Shown: positions 16,278 through 25,110 of the stretch, one piece after another
How positions within the stretch are numbered: the first letter of the stretch is position 1
How the letters are laid out: each line of letters starts with the position of its first letter
NCBI RefSeq assembly: GCF_007197645.1
Contig: NZ_VKGK01000003.1
Coordinates: 186,001-250,000 of the forward strand
Length of the DNA: 64,000 nucleotides
Direction of reading: 5' to 3'
From: Shewanella hanedai
GTDB lineage: Bacteria > Pseudomonadota > Gammaproteobacteria > Enterobacterales > Shewanellaceae
Notes under the pieces: generated by a model
Databases searched by the model: none
What the model was told of the DNA's origin: nothing
What the model saw: the letters and a program-made list of their open reading frames with translations, nothing else
Translations under genes and position numbers: made by a program

Positions 16278-18224
16278 ATGGATTTTTTTCAGGTATTATT
16301 TTCTTTAAATCGAACCAATAAACGATTAGTCAGTATTGGGATTGATACTGTGTGTCTACTGGTTTCATTTTGGTTGGCAATTATTGTACGTACTGATTCA
16401 GTCAGTTCAATTGGCAATACTGGTTATTGGATGTTGATCGCGATGGTTTGGCCGGTCAGTATACTTGCTTTTATGAAATTGGGCTTATATAGAGCGGTAC
16501 TTAGGTATTTAGGCCTACAGGCGTTAACCGCAATTTTGTTTGGGGTGCTGATATCGACCATTAGCTTAGTTTTTATCTCCTATTTTGCTAATTTAGGCAT
16601 ACCACGTACTGTTCCGGTTATTTTTGCCGCTTTTTCTTTGGTTTTAATTGGTGGTTCTAGAGGTGTTATAAGGGCGGTTGTTGGTTCAGGTATGAAGCGA
16701 GAAGGAGAGCCTGTTATTATTTACGGTGCAGGTGTTAGCGGTAGGCAGCTTGTCACCGCTTTAGTTCAAAGTCATGAATATTATCCTTTTGCTTTTGTAG
16801 ATGATGATGTGACGACCCACGGTAGTGTTATTCAAGGCGTTCATGTTCATTCCCCCTCAATAATGCGCAAGCTTATTAGGCAAAAGCAGGCAACTAAGGT
16901 GTTGCTTGCGATACCGAGTGCCTCCCGCCAACGACGAAAAGAGATATTACTGTCATTAGAGCCCTTGGCTGTTCAAGTGTTAACGTTGCCTGCAATGGCA
17001 GATCTTGTTAGTGGAAATAAGCTTTACAGCGATATTAAAGAGGTTGAGATTGATGAGCTCTTGGGCCGTGATGCTGTTTCTCCTAGAGAAGATCTCCTGA
17101 AAGATAATATTTTTGAGAAAGTGGTTTTGGTCACTGGGGCTGGCGGCTCTATTGGTTCAGAGCTATGTCGTCAAATATTAAAACAAAGACCCAGTAAGCT
17201 TGTTCTGTTTGAACTTTCTGAGTTTGGTTTATATTCCATTGAGAAAGAGTTAACAGCAACAGCTAAAGAGAATGGTATCGAGATAGATATCTACCCTATG
17301 TTGGGTTCAGTACAACGTGAGAATCGTGTTCAAGCAGTGATGGAAGCGTTTGGTGTTCAAACTGTGTATCACGCTGCAGCCTACAAGCATGTTCCTCTCG
17401 TTGAGCACAATGTAGTTGAAGGCGTTCGTAACAATGTGTTTGGTACTATGTATACAGCACGCGCTGCCATAGCTGCTAAAGTCGAAACCTTTGTTCTTAT
17501 CTCGACAGATAAAGCGGTTAGGCCAACCAACGTGATGGGGACAACGAAACGCATGGCTGAGTTATCTCTTCAAGCTCTGGCGAAAGAAACACACTCTACA
17601 CGTTTCTGTATGGTCCGATTTGGCAATGTATTGGGGTCATCTGGATCTGTTGTTCCGCTGTTTAGAAAACAAATTGCATCTGGTGGACCAGTAACGGTAA
17701 CTCATCCAGAAATTACTCGTTTCTTTATGACAATACCTGAAGCCTCACAACTGGTGATACAGGCAGGAGCGATGGGGAAGGGTGGTGATGTATTTGTTTT
17801 GGATATGGGCGAATCAGTTAAAATTGTTGATTTAGCAGCGAAAATGATCCGCCTAAGTGGCTTTGAAGTACAAGACACGCTTAATCCAGATGGTGATATT
17901 CCAATCGAGTTTACTGGTCTTCGCCCTGGCGAGAAGTTATACGAAGAACTGCTTATCGGTGATGATGTTACCGGTACGGAGCATGAACGAATTATGACGG
18001 CCAACGAAGCCCACCTTTCATGGGCGGAGTTAGAAGTTATTTTGAGTAAACTGGATATGGCATGTCATGAGTTTAACCATGAACTGATTCGCGAGATTCT
18101 GTTAAAAACCCCAACAGGGTTTAATCCTACAGATGGGATCTGTGATCTAGTTTGGAAAGTGAAGAATGAGCAACAAAGCGTCGACAGTGTACAAAGAGAA
18201 AAGGTAGTTTCTTTAGTTTCTTAA
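16278..18224 (+). CDS. wbpM: Membrane UDP-GlcNAc 4,6-dehydratase (WbpM/CapD type)
   Basis: 648 residues from the ATG at 16278, which has GGAG 7 nt upstream; the longer frame from a GTG at 16194 has no such site. Four N-terminal membrane segments lie within residues 15-130, then a CoA-binding-like Rossmann domain (IIYGAGVSGRQL), then the SDR dehydratase domain (VLVTGAGGSIGSELCRQI near residue 285, YHAAAYKHVPLVE, STDKAVRPTNVMGTTKRMAE). It converts UDP-GlcNAc to the 4-keto-6-deoxy intermediate for UDP-QuiNAc or UDP-FucNAc synthesis. It is separated from galU by a repeat mosaic and closes the cluster, followed by a strong terminator. Confidence 0.93.
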   Translation: MDFFQVLFSLNRTNKRLVSIGIDTVCLLVSFWLAIIVRTDSVSSIGNTGYWMLIAMVWPVSILAFMKLGLYRAVLRYLGLQALTAILFGVLISTISLVFISYFANLGIPRTVPVIFAAFSLVLIGGSRGVIRAVVGSGMKREGEPVIIYGAGVSGRQLVTALVQSHEYYPFAFVDDDVTTHGSVIQGVHVHSPSIMRKLIRQKQATKVLLAIPSASRQRRKEILLSLEPLAVQVLTLPAMADLVSGNKLYSDIKEVEIDELLGRDAVSPREDLLKDNIFEKVVLVTGAGGSIGSELCRQILKQRPSKLVLFELSEFGLYSIEKELTATAKENGIEIDIYPMLGSVQRENRVQAVMEAFGVQTVYHAAAYKHVPLVEHNVVEGVRNNVFGTMYTARAAIAAKVETFVLISTDKAVRPTNVMGTTKRMAELSLQALAKETHSTRFCMVRFGNVLGSSGSVVPLFRKQIASGGPVTVTHPEITRFFMTIPEASQLVIQAGAMGKGGDVFVLDMGESVKIVDLAAKMIRLSGFEVQDTLNPDGDIPIEFTGLRPGEKLYEELLIGDDVTGTEHERIMTANEAHLSWAELEVILSKLDMACHEFNHELIREILLKTPTGFNPTDGICDLVWKVKNEQQSVDSVQREKVVSLVS

Positions 18225-18243
18225 TCACCAGTTATTCTGACTT

Positions 18244-18276
18244 AACGGCTTCTTTTTGTAAGGAGCCGTTTTTTTT
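18244..18276 (+). terminator. Intrinsic terminator after wbpM
   Basis: AACGGCT (18244-18250) pairs with AGCCGTT (18264-18270), extended by a TC/GG pair inside the loop, and is followed by a run of T to 18276. It lies 20 bp after the wbpM stop and ends the plus-strand polysaccharide cluster. Confidence 0.85.
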
Positions 18277-18299
18277 ATTATTTTTTGAGCGTTAGTTAG

Positions 18300-18905
18300 A
18301 TGATTGACGGAATGGCCTACGGCCGCACGGAACGCTGCGCTTACGGATAAAGCGGATAAGAAGATACCCGTAAGCTTTGTTCTATTGTAGGTCGGCATTT
18401 ATGCCGTCAGGTTAGTATTATACAGAAGGGCGGGCTTTGCCCTGCGAGGACGGCACAAGTGCCTGCTAGGTTCTAGGGCGCTTCGCTTCTATAAAAGCGA
18501 AAGCCACAAGTGGCTACGGATGACGGAATGGCCAGCGGCCGTACGGAACGACTTGCTTACGGGTTAAATGCTGAGAAGGGTGGGCTTCGCCCTGCGAGGA
18601 CGGCACAAGTGCCTGCTAGATTCTAGGGCGCTTCGCTGCTATAAAGGCGAATGCTGCAAGTGACTTTGAATATTCGGTTAGGATGTGTGACATACGCTGT
18701 TGATGGGCTAAAGCCCAACTTACAGGGGAGACAGAGAGGGGTAGGGTCCAGCTTGTATTTTATCGTCAGAGAGGTACGAACGTTCCGTTATCCGTCAGCG
18801 TAGCGTTCTTCTTTGCTTTAGATTTTATAGCAGGGCGCAGCCCGTCCTAGGATTCTAGCAAGGAGCTTGCGACTGCTCTCGAAGCTGACGTAGTCCGCGC
18901 TCTTT
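18300..18905. repeat. Hairpin-repeat mosaic 2 (between wbpM and abiEii)
   Basis: Fills most of the 771-bp gap between the convergent wbpM and abiEii genes. It contains two composite blocks (about 18424 and 18572), a REP-like unit GTCGGCATTTATGCCGTC (18386-18410), a GATGGGCTAAAGCCCAACTT unit (about 18702-18728), and a right part beginning GAGACAGAGAGGGGTAGGGT that is repeated almost base for base in mosaic 3. It ends with GAAGCTGACGTAGTC, also found at the rmlD 3' end. No gene is seen. Confidence 0.85.
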
Positions 18906-18995
18906 TTTATCCGTTGAATTAACTGTGCCATCCATAATATTTAGGACTTTACTGGGTAGGCAGATCGCTAAATGAGACAGTTACCTAAGATAAAG

Positions 18996-19886
18996 CTAAA
19001 GGCTCATATCAAATTTGTTTGTTGGTGAGTTTGGTTGTGAAACTCTCTTACCTATGTCACTAATTGTTTCTCTCACATAGTCCCAGTACTCAGGTACATT
19101 AAGCGTTTTGGCTTGCAATGTTTGAGGTACAAATCGACTCATCTCGCTGTTAAACTCTGCCTTAACTGCATCATCTTCAGTTAGGTTTTTTAATTGCCTG
19201 CCCAGCGCAATCAAAAAGTCATCACGTTCTTTGTTGCGGGCTTCTAGTTTGTTGTTGATTAACTGGTTATTGATCTCAATGCCTCTTTGACTTAGCCACA
19301 CAATATCCCATATATCACGGGGCTTAATTCGCCTTGCCCTGTACGCTAAAGCAATGTATTTATCAGCTAAAATCTCGTCCATTGTTTGGCAGCGAATCAG
19401 CATTCCTTCAGTTGGTGTGTCGATTCCATAGTGATTGATAGGCGTTCGATTTGTCAAATCGAAAGAGGGTAAAGCACAAACATCAATGTGCATTTTCTGT
19501 CTGGGTAGATCAGCACGGTTTGGTTCTTTCTCGATGCTGATTCTCCACGATGACGTATTCCCTTGCTTGTCTGAGCTGGGTTTATTAACGTATACAGGTA
19601 TTTCATATTTTTTTTGCAGAAAGCTTTGTATTTCATCCTCAAGCCCATCAAACATTGATGGCTTAAAATCATGACCACCATTAAAGTCTAAGTCTTCAGA
19701 TAACCGAGAACTGTTGTAACAAAGACGTAGTGACGTACCGCCAATGAAGGTGAGTCTTTGTAGTGCCCCGTGTTCTGTCATGACATGTAAAATGTCATGA
19801 TGAAGTATCTCTTTTTCGATCACTTCAACAACGGGTGCTAACTCAGGGTTACGTTTTAGAATTTCGTCTATTTTTTGTTTAAGCAT
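18996..19886 (-). CDS. abiEii: AbiEii-type nucleotidyltransferase toxin
   Basis: 296 residues, usual for AbiEii/AbiGii toxins of type IV toxin-antitoxin systems. Nucleotidyltransferase motifs: FIGGTSLRL (GGTS at 49-52), SEDLDF (Asp65 and Asp67), and further down ADKYIALAYRARRIKPRDIWD with the family's K and RD residues. Characterised AbiEii proteins bind GTP, and relatives such as MenT transfer nucleotides to tRNA. The gene follows the AbiEi antitoxin gene by 16 bp on the same strand, so the two form an operon. A role in phage abortive infection or plasmid-style maintenance is known for the family, not shown here. Confidence 0.92.
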   Translation of the reverse strand: MLKQKIDEILKRNPELAPVVEVIEKEILHHDILHVMTEHGALQRLTFIGGTSLRLCYNSSRLSEDLDFNGGHDFKPSMFDGLEDEIQSFLQKKYEIPVYVNKPSSDKQGNTSSWRISIEKEPNRADLPRQKMHIDVCALPSFDLTNRTPINHYGIDTPTEGMLIRCQTMDEILADKYIALAYRARRIKPRDIWDIVWLSQRGIEINNQLINNKLEARNKERDDFLIALGRQLKNLTEDDAVKAEFNSEMSRFVPQTLQAKTLNVPEYWDYVRETISDIGKRVSQPNSPTNKFDMSL

Positions 19887-19902
19887 AGTTTTGAGTGCCC
19901 TG

Positions 19903-20427
19903 TTAGTGATTTATCATTTGTAGGTTTCGTTTACAGCTTTTCAAATCGGCTAACGCTCGATGAGGCATAGCTCGATACATTTTCACCTCTTCGTCGAAGA
20001 ATAGGTCATTCTCAAGCTGTGATGCTTTGTGCTTAGTATGTGTAAACTCAACCACTCCGTAGCGAGTTTTAAATGTCCCACTTCGCCCCCTAGTCATTAG
20101 GGTCAGGCGATCCATAACGATTTGCGATATCTCTCCAGTACGTGATAATTCACTCTCTAAACTGACATAACTTAGGTAGCCAACTCTTAATTTACGGGCG
20201 ATTTCATATATTGCCGTTCGGGGATTTGGAGGGGTGATTGTGCTTTCAAAAAGACCATTTGCGATGCGATTAATGACGCATTTTTTAACACAGTCGTGCA
20301 GGAATTTGTTAAAACTGGGTGTTTGTTCGACATTGAGAAGGTAGGCGAGTTCAGCCTTGCTGAATACGCCTTTACCAAATTTACTTGATTCAGCCATAGC
20401 TGAAATTAGTTTTTCTACCTTAGTCAT
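19903..20427 (-). CDS. abiEi: AbiEi-type antitoxin and transcriptional autorepressor
   Basis: 174 residues. The N-terminal part (about 1-75) fits a winged helix-turn-helix (FSKAELAYLLNVEQTPSFNKFLHDC). The rest (RTAIYEIARKLRVGYLSYVSLESEL, VMDRLTLMTRGRSGTFKTRYG) matches AbiEi antitoxins. AbiEi represses its own promoter and neutralises AbiEii without stable complex formation. No ribosome-binding site precedes the ATG at 20427, which is 1 nt from a 41-bp inverted repeat, so leaderless or very short-leader translation is possible. The downstream partner is abiEii. Confidence 0.88.
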   Translation of the reverse strand: MTKVEKLISAMAESSKFGKGVFSKAELAYLLNVEQTPSFNKFLHDCVKKCVINRIANGLFESTITPPNPRTAIYEIARKLRVGYLSYVSLESELSRTGEISQIVMDRLTLMTRGRSGTFKTRYGVVEFTHTKHKASQLENDLFFDEEVKMYRAMPHRALADLKSCKRNLQMINH

Positions 20428-20428
20428 C

Positions 20429-20469
20429 GGTCTACACTAAGTTACTAAATATGTAACTTAGTGTAGACC
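20429..20469. promoter_or_regulatory. Perfect 17-bp inverted repeat, AbiEi operator
   Basis: GGTCTACACTAAGTTAC (20429-20445) is perfectly repeated in inverse orientation at 20453-20469 across a 7-bp spacer (TAAATAT). It begins 1 bp upstream of the abiEi ATG. AbiEi proteins bind long inverted repeats over their own promoter, so this is the expected operator, here placed unusually close to the start codon. Confidence 0.88.
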
Positions 20470-20644
20470 ATGGTGTGAGGAAAAGAAACTAGGTAATCAC
20501 TTGGCTGGCTAACTGTGTAAAAGTAACGGTGGCATCCATAATCTTTAGTAGTGATTAATGGTTAGCTATGGCATCTCGTATTGGGACCCGGGATCATTGC
20601 GCTGTTGGGGCGTTATCTGAATTAGTGCAATATGCTCATAATAC

Positions 20645-21000
20645 AGGGTGGGCTAAGAAGGGCGGGCTTCGCCCTGCGAGGACGGCACAAGTGCCTGCTA
20701 GGTTCTAGGGCGCTTCGCTGCTAAAAAGACGAACGCCGTAAACGGCTACAGATAACGGTTGACGGAATGGCCTGCGGCCTTACGGAACGCTTCGCTTACG
20801 GGTTATAAGCTGAGAAGAACATACAGGCAAGCTTTGTTCTATTGTAGGTCGGCATTTATGCCGTCGCTCTTGTTTGTTGTGTTTGTATGGGGTGATGGGC
20901 TAAAGCCCAACCTACAGGGGAGACAGAGAGGGGTAGGGTCCAGCTTGTATTTTATCGTCAGAGAAGTACGAACGTTCCGTTATCCGTAAGCGCAGCATTC
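20645..21000. repeat. Hairpin-repeat mosaic 3 (between abiE and hepT)
   Basis: Occupies the gap from the abiE operator to the hepT stop (20470-21017). Seen: one composite block from about 20655 (GGGCGGGCTTCGCCC, GGCACAAGTGCC), an AACGCCGTAAACGGCTAC unit at about 20731, a REP-like GTCGGCATTTATGCCGTC (20843-20865), GATGGGCTAAAGCCCAACCT (20894-20920), and a tail matching mosaic 2. A 76-codon open frame across it is composed only of repeat sequence and is not a gene. Confidence 0.85.
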
Positions 21001-21017
21001 GTCTCTATGTTCTCCCT

Positions 21018-21413
21018 CTATTTAACGACTTCAATAAAATCTTCAAAATCACTTAAACGATGTTTCACTACGTGAATAACAATATCTAGGTTTAGCTCTT
21101 GGTAATCATGAACGGCGATATTTCTTAATCCCACCATCTTTTTAAGGTTTTCAGCAAGTTCAACAGGCATAGCACTGTTTTGTGCTAATAGGGTAAAGCT
21201 ATCTCGACTGCTTTGTGGTATTCCATATTGATGTTGACGATTCAAGTGGTTGGCTATATCAATACAGGCCTCACAAGCGCGTTGTAAATTGAGTACTACG
21301 CTATCTTGTTGAGTAAAATTTTGCTTAAATTCCACCCCATCATCATAAACATCTTTAATACGTTTAAGGCAACGTTTGATTGTGGCAATCTTATTGATAA
21401 GAATGTCATTCAT
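21018..21413 (-). CDS. hepT: HepT-type HEPN ribonuclease toxin
   Basis: 131 residues, all-helical HEPN (DUF86) fold. The catalytic R-x4-6-H motif is GLRNIAVHDY with Arg97 and His102. Tyr104 is the position that MntA modifies by adding AMP in the S. oneidensis HepT/MntA system, and numbering from this start agrees exactly. The toxin is an RNase that cleaves RNA until AMPylated. The ATG overlaps the end of mntA by 8 bp, so the two genes are translationally coupled. The stop is followed directly by repeat mosaic 3. Confidence 0.93.
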   Translation of the reverse strand: MNDILINKIATIKRCLKRIKDVYDDGVEFKQNFTQQDSVVLNLQRACEACIDIANHLNRQHQYGIPQSSRDSFTLLAQNSAMPVELAENLKKMVGLRNIAVHDYQELNLDIVIHVVKHRLSDFEDFIEVVK

Positions 21414-21828
21414 GGATAGGCTCTTTATCTTTTGTTTGTTTCGCCATTAAATCTGTGAGAATTAAGGCTCTTTCTGCTTGTAGGTGTTGATACATTGACA
21501 TGGTTTTTACGGCAAAGAGATCATCGTCATAGCTATCACCCCATAACAATTGACCCTGAGTGATCACTTGTTGGCACAATACGGTTGATGCGGTGGTTAA
21601 ATCAATTAAATCGACGTCAATATCTAATTCACAGGCCAAGGTTTGAGCAAGTTGCCAGCGGTTTAGATTATCTAAACTCTTAACCGGTAATATGGCTATG
21701 TCAAGATCACTCTTTGAGTGTTGATCTCCACTAGCAAAGGATCCAAATAAGTAGATTAGCTTTACACTTGGAAGCTTGGCTTGTATTGATTTTATCAATA
21801 AGGCTTTATCTAAATTAAACATTGTCAT
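21406..21828 (-). CDS. mntA: MntA-type minimal nucleotidyltransferase antitoxin
   Basis: 140 residues from the ATG at 21828 (a second ATG is at 21822). A longer frame begins at a TTG at 21894 but crosses a TATGATATAC promoter-like stretch, and MntA proteins are about 139 residues. The nucleotidyltransferase motif is LFGSFASGDQHSKSDLDIAI, a GS-x10-DxD. MntA transfers AMP to the HepT active-site tyrosine, an enzymatic (type VII) antitoxin mechanism known from S. oneidensis. It is first in the operon, with hepT overlapping downstream. Confidence 0.92.
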   Translation of the reverse strand: MTMFNLDKALLIKSIQAKLPSVKLIYLFGSFASGDQHSKSDLDIAILPVKSLDNLNRWQLAQTLACELDIDVDLIDLTTASTVLCQQVITQGQLLWGDSYDDDLFAVKTMSMYQHLQAERALILTDLMAKQTKDKEPIHE

Positions 21829-21896
21829 GTAATTTCTAATGTTTGGCACTGAGCTAAGTATATCATATTGTTTTGTGGATAAAAGAAAGGGCAAGC

Positions 21897-22318
21897 AGAT
21901 AAGAGCGGGCTACGCCCTGCTAGGGTGTGACTTCGTCACGGCGAGAGCGTCGCTATGCTCCTGCTAGAATCTATACAGTCAAGTGAGGAACGCCGCCAGC
22001 GATTTGAATATACGTTCATGCCTTTTCTATTGTAGGTCGGCATTTATGCCGTCAGGTTTGTATTATACAGAAGGGCGGGCTTCTAGAACGCCAACAAGTT
22101 GGCTTCGAGAGCGGCCAATGGCCTTCTAGGACGTGACTTCGTCATGGCTAGAGCGTCGCTATGCTCCTTCTAGAATCTATACCATCAAGAGATAAGAGCA
22201 GCGTTCTTCTTTGCTTTAGATTTTATAGCAGGCTGGAGGCCGCTCTCGCAGTGAGCTTGCAAACCTCCTAGCAAGAAGTTTACGACTGTTCTCGAAGCTG
22301 ACGTAGTCAGCGCTCTTT
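21897..22318. repeat. Hairpin-repeat mosaic 4 (upstream of mntA, into the rmlD 3' end)
   Basis: The gap 21829-22306 contains mntA promoter sequence and then repeats. GGGCTACGCCC leads into GTGACTTCGTCAC and GAGCGTCGCTATGCTC, both present twice (about 21930 and 22130); also a REP-like GTCGGCATTTATGCCGTC (22031-22055) and CCAACAAGTTGG. The right edge (CTCGAAGCTGACGTAGTC) runs into rmlD and provides its last codons and stop. Confidence 0.85.
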
Positions 22319-23206
22319 GAGCTTCTTCAAAAATTCAGCAAGCTCTTCTCGCCAATCTTTGGCTGCTAATATCGATTGTGAATTGCTGGTATCTAACACA
22401 CTGTATTTCGGTCGTTTGACGTTGCTTGGATATTCAAAGGATTTAATTGAGTTAATGGGTATTTTGCGAGTTAACAAACCAAGGTTTACCCCTATATTTT
22501 GAATCTCAATAGCAAACTCATACCAAGAGGTACTGCCCAAGTCACTCCAGTGATAGAAGGGATATATGGTATCTAATGTTGTTAACTGCCATATAAAAAG
22601 AGCGAGCTTGTTAGCGTTGGTAGGGCAGCCTATTTGATCGCTCACCACATTTAAGTGCTCCTTTGTTGACATCAAGTTAAGCATGGTTTTGACAAAGTTA
22701 TTACCATAGGGAGAATAGAGCCAAGAGGTTCGTATAACTGACGAGTTATTCGGTTGTAATCGAGTGAGAGCTCGTTCACCGGCGAGTTTCGATGCGCCAT
22801 AAATCGACAGTGGATTGGGCTTGTCATTAGTTGAATAGGGTACTTTGCTAGTACCATCAAATACAAAGTCGCTCGAGATATGAATCAGTCTGATATTATT
22901 CTTAGAGGTAACAGTCGCAATATTTTCTACAGCCGTTTCATTGACAGAAAAGGCACTTGTAGCATCAGATTCAGCGCTTTCTACATCGGTATAACCAGAC
23001 GCGTTAATCACTGTATTTGGCTTGAACCTTGCGACGGCCTTTTCGATATTAGACAAATCGAGCAGGTTAATTCCGCTGCGTGCGAGTGATAGCAGCTCTA
23101 TATTGTGGGGAGCAGTATCGACCAAACTACGAGCCAGTTGTCCATGTTTTCCGATAATGAGCACTTTAACCTTGTCGGCAAGTTTATTAACGTTATCCGA
23201 GATCAT
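22307..23206 (-). CDS. rmlD: dTDP-4-dehydrorhamnose reductase
   Basis: 299 residues from the ATG at 23206, 1 nt after the rmlB stop; the longer frame to 23299 overlaps rmlB and is rejected. SDR reductase motifs: VLIIGKHGQLARSL, ISSDFVFDGT, and YGASKLAGE (Tyr and Lys of the active site). It makes dTDP-L-rhamnose from the 4-keto intermediate. The last codons (KER) and stop lie within a repeat unit (AGCGCTCTTT ending) also present at about 18900, so the C-terminus may have been reshaped by repeat insertion. Confidence 0.93.
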   Translation of the reverse strand: MISDNVNKLADKVKVLIIGKHGQLARSLVDTAPHNIELLSLARSGINLLDLSNIEKAVARFKPNTVINASGYTDVESAESDATSAFSVNETAVENIATVTSKNNIRLIHISSDFVFDGTSKVPYSTNDKPNPLSIYGASKLAGERALTRLQPNNSSVIRTSWLYSPYGNNFVKTMLNLMSTKEHLNVVSDQIGCPTNANKLALFIWQLTTLDTIYPFYHWSDLGSTSWYEFAIEIQNIGVNLGLLTRKIPINSIKSFEYPSNVKRPKYSVLDTSNSQSILAAKDWREELAEFLKKLKER

Positions 23207-23207
23207 G

Positions 23208-24251
23208 TTAAGCTCTTGGCTTATTGATAAGGTTATCGAGATACCAAATAACTGTTTTTCTGAGGCCTGATTCAAACGTCTCCAACGGTTTCCATTCAAG
23301 TTCTGTGGCTATTTTATTAGCATCGATAGCATAACGTACATCATGACCTGGTCTATCAGTCACGTAGGTGATTAACCTTTTAAAACCAAAACCTTCGCCT
23401 TTTCCTTGATGGGCATTAGGGTTAGTTGGGGCTAACTCCTCAAGTAACTCGCAAATAGCGCTAACCACGTCAATATTACTCTTCTCATTAACCCCACCAA
23501 TATTATAACTTTCTCCAACCTTACCTTCTGTAGCCACTTTATATAGTGCACGAGCGTGATCGTCGACAAATAACCAATCTCTGATCTGCTGACCATTACC
23601 ATAAAGCGGCAAAATTTGACCCGCTAAGGCATTGTTAATGATTAAAGGAATTAGTTTTTCAGGGAATTGATATGGACCGTAGTTATTAGAACTGTGGCTT
23701 AACACGACTGGGAGCTGATAGGTTCGTCCCCATGCTCTCACCAAATGATCGGATGCTGCTTTACTGGCAGAGTAGGGGGAACTTGGAGCATAACGAGTTT
23801 GTTCCGTAAAAAGTCCTGTGGCGCCAAGATCGCCATACACTTCATCGGTAGATACATGATGAAAACGAAACTGATTGCGTTTGTTACCGGTGAGCTTAGC
23901 GTAATAACCCCGTGCCGTTTCTAGTAAGGTATAAGTGCCAATAATATTGGTTTGTATAAACTCATTAGGCGCATCAATTGAGCGGTCGACATGACTTTCT
24001 GCGGCTAAATGCATAATCAAGTCGGGTTGATACTCGTCTAAGATTCGTTTAAGTAAGATTTGATCGCAAATATCACCGTGGATAAAGTGATAACGTATCG
24101 AGTTTTCGATACTCTTTAGAGAGAGTAAGTTTCCCGCGTAAGTCAGTTTATCTAGATTAATAACGACATTATCAGTCTCATTAATCAGGTAACGCACCAA
24201 AGCTGAGCCAATAAACCCAGCTCCACCGGTTACCAAAATTGTTTTACTCAT
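23208..24251 (-). CDS. rmlB: dTDP-glucose 4,6-dehydratase
   Basis: 347 residues, normal length. [15 protein letters not shown] at residues 8-22 binds [15 protein letters not shown], the [12 protein letters not shown] active-site segment, and [15 protein letters not shown] with the catalytic Tyr and Lys. It converts dTDP-glucose to the 4-keto-6-deoxy sugar. The ATG is preceded by AGGAAAGAG. A 313-bp repeat mosaic lies between it and rmlC upstream, so it may depend on read-through or its own promoter. Confidence 0.96.
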   Translation of the reverse strand: MSKTILVTGGAGFIGSALVRYLINETDNVVINLDKLTYAGNLLSLKSIENSIRYHFIHGDICDQILLKRILDEYQPDLIMHLAAESHVDRSIDAPNEFIQTNIIGTYTLLETARGYYAKLTGNKRNQFRFHHVSTDEVYGDLGATGLFTEQTRYAPSSPYSASKAASDHLVRAWGRTYQLPVVLSHSSNNYGPYQFPEKLIPLIINNALAGQILPLYGNGQQIRDWLFVDDHARALYKVATEGKVGESYNIGGVNEKSNIDVVSAICELLEELAPTNPNAHQGKGEGFGFKRLITYVTDRPGHDVRYAIDANKIATELEWKPLETFESGLRKTVIWYLDNLINKPRA

Positions 24252-24290
24252 CTCTTTCCTAATTAAATAAATACTGAGCGTTGACTATGT

Positions 24291-24556
24291 TAGCTTCGAG
24301 ATCAGTCGCAAGCTCCTTTCTAGGACGTTCGCAGGCTCACTGCGAGGGGCGGACGAGCGAATGCTGCGCTTACCTGTAGGTTGGGCTTTAGCCCATCAAA
24401 AACGTATATCGTACATCCAAACCTGACGGCATAAATGCCGACCTACAAAAAGATACGTTTGGCGATTGTTTTTTGATCGTATAGATCCTAGAAGGAGCAT
24501 AGCGACGCTCTCGCTGTGACGAAGTCACGTCCTCGCAGGGCAAAGCCCGTCCTGCT
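24291..24556. repeat. Hairpin-repeat mosaic 5 (inside the rml gene set)
   Basis: Fills the 313-bp gap between rmlC and rmlB. In inverse orientation to mosaics 1-4 it carries the unit GTTGGGCTTTAGCCCATC (24373-24398), a REP-like GACGGCATAAATGCCGAC (24423-24447), and then GCGACGCTCTCGCTGTGACG and CTCGCAGGGCAAAGCCCGTC. No gene and no clear terminator T-run are seen. Confidence 0.85.
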
Positions 24557-24564
24557 CTTGCTAA

Positions 24565-25110
24565 CTAAAAAAATATAGCATCTTTGAACATCACCCCATT
24601 ACGATCTTTTTCAGACAATTTAAGGGTTTCTTTATCGTTTATAGGCCAGTTTATGGCTAAGTCTGTATCGCTCCATAATACGCTTTGCTCAAATTGTGGT
24701 GCGTAGTAATCAGTGCACTTGTAAACAAGCTCGGCAGAAGATGATGTAACATAAAAGCCGTGTGCAAAACCGGGAGGCACCCATAATTGAAGACCGTTTT
24801 TAGCTGATAGTTGAATTGTAAAGCACTTGCCAAAACTAGGGCTAGGGCGTCTAAGATCGATGACGACATCAAATACCTCGCCAGATATCACTCTTACGAG
24901 CTTACCTTGGGGTTGCTGAGTCTGGCAGTGCATACCTCGTAATGTGCCACGGCTCGACAGACTTTGGTTTTCTTGCACAAAGCTCACATCAGCGACATGT
25001 TCTCTAAACCAATCATCACGAAATGTTTCCCAAAAATAGCCACGTTTATCACCGAACACTTGTGGTTCGAGTATTTTAACATCGTTAATCGGTGTGGAAC
25101 TAACCTTCAC
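24565..25110 (-). CDS. rmlC: dTDP-4-dehydrorhamnose 3,5-epimerase
   Basis: 181 residues, cupin fold. Seen: [36 protein letters not shown] (catalytic His in the RGMH segment), [18 protein letters not shown] and [12 protein letters not shown]. The start is GTG at 25110, overlapping the rmlA stop as GTGA, with GAGAG upstream. It epimerises C3 and C5 of the 4-keto sugar. Order of transcription is rmlA-rmlC, repeats, rmlB-rmlD. Confidence 0.95.
   Translation of the reverse strand: MKVSSTPINDVKILEPQVFGDKRGYFWETFRDDWFREHVADVSFVQENQSLSSRGTLRGMHCQTQQPQGKLVRVISGEVFDVVIDLRRPSPSFGKCFTIQLSAKNGLQLWVPPGFAHGFYVTSSSAELVYKCTDYYAPQFEQSVLWSDTDLAINWPINDKETLKLSEKDRNGVMFKDAIFF

Noticed and set aside
20759..20989. 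76-codon plus-strand frame
   Set aside because: It consists entirely of repeat units of mosaic 3, has no ribosome-binding site, and parts recur elsewhere with stops.
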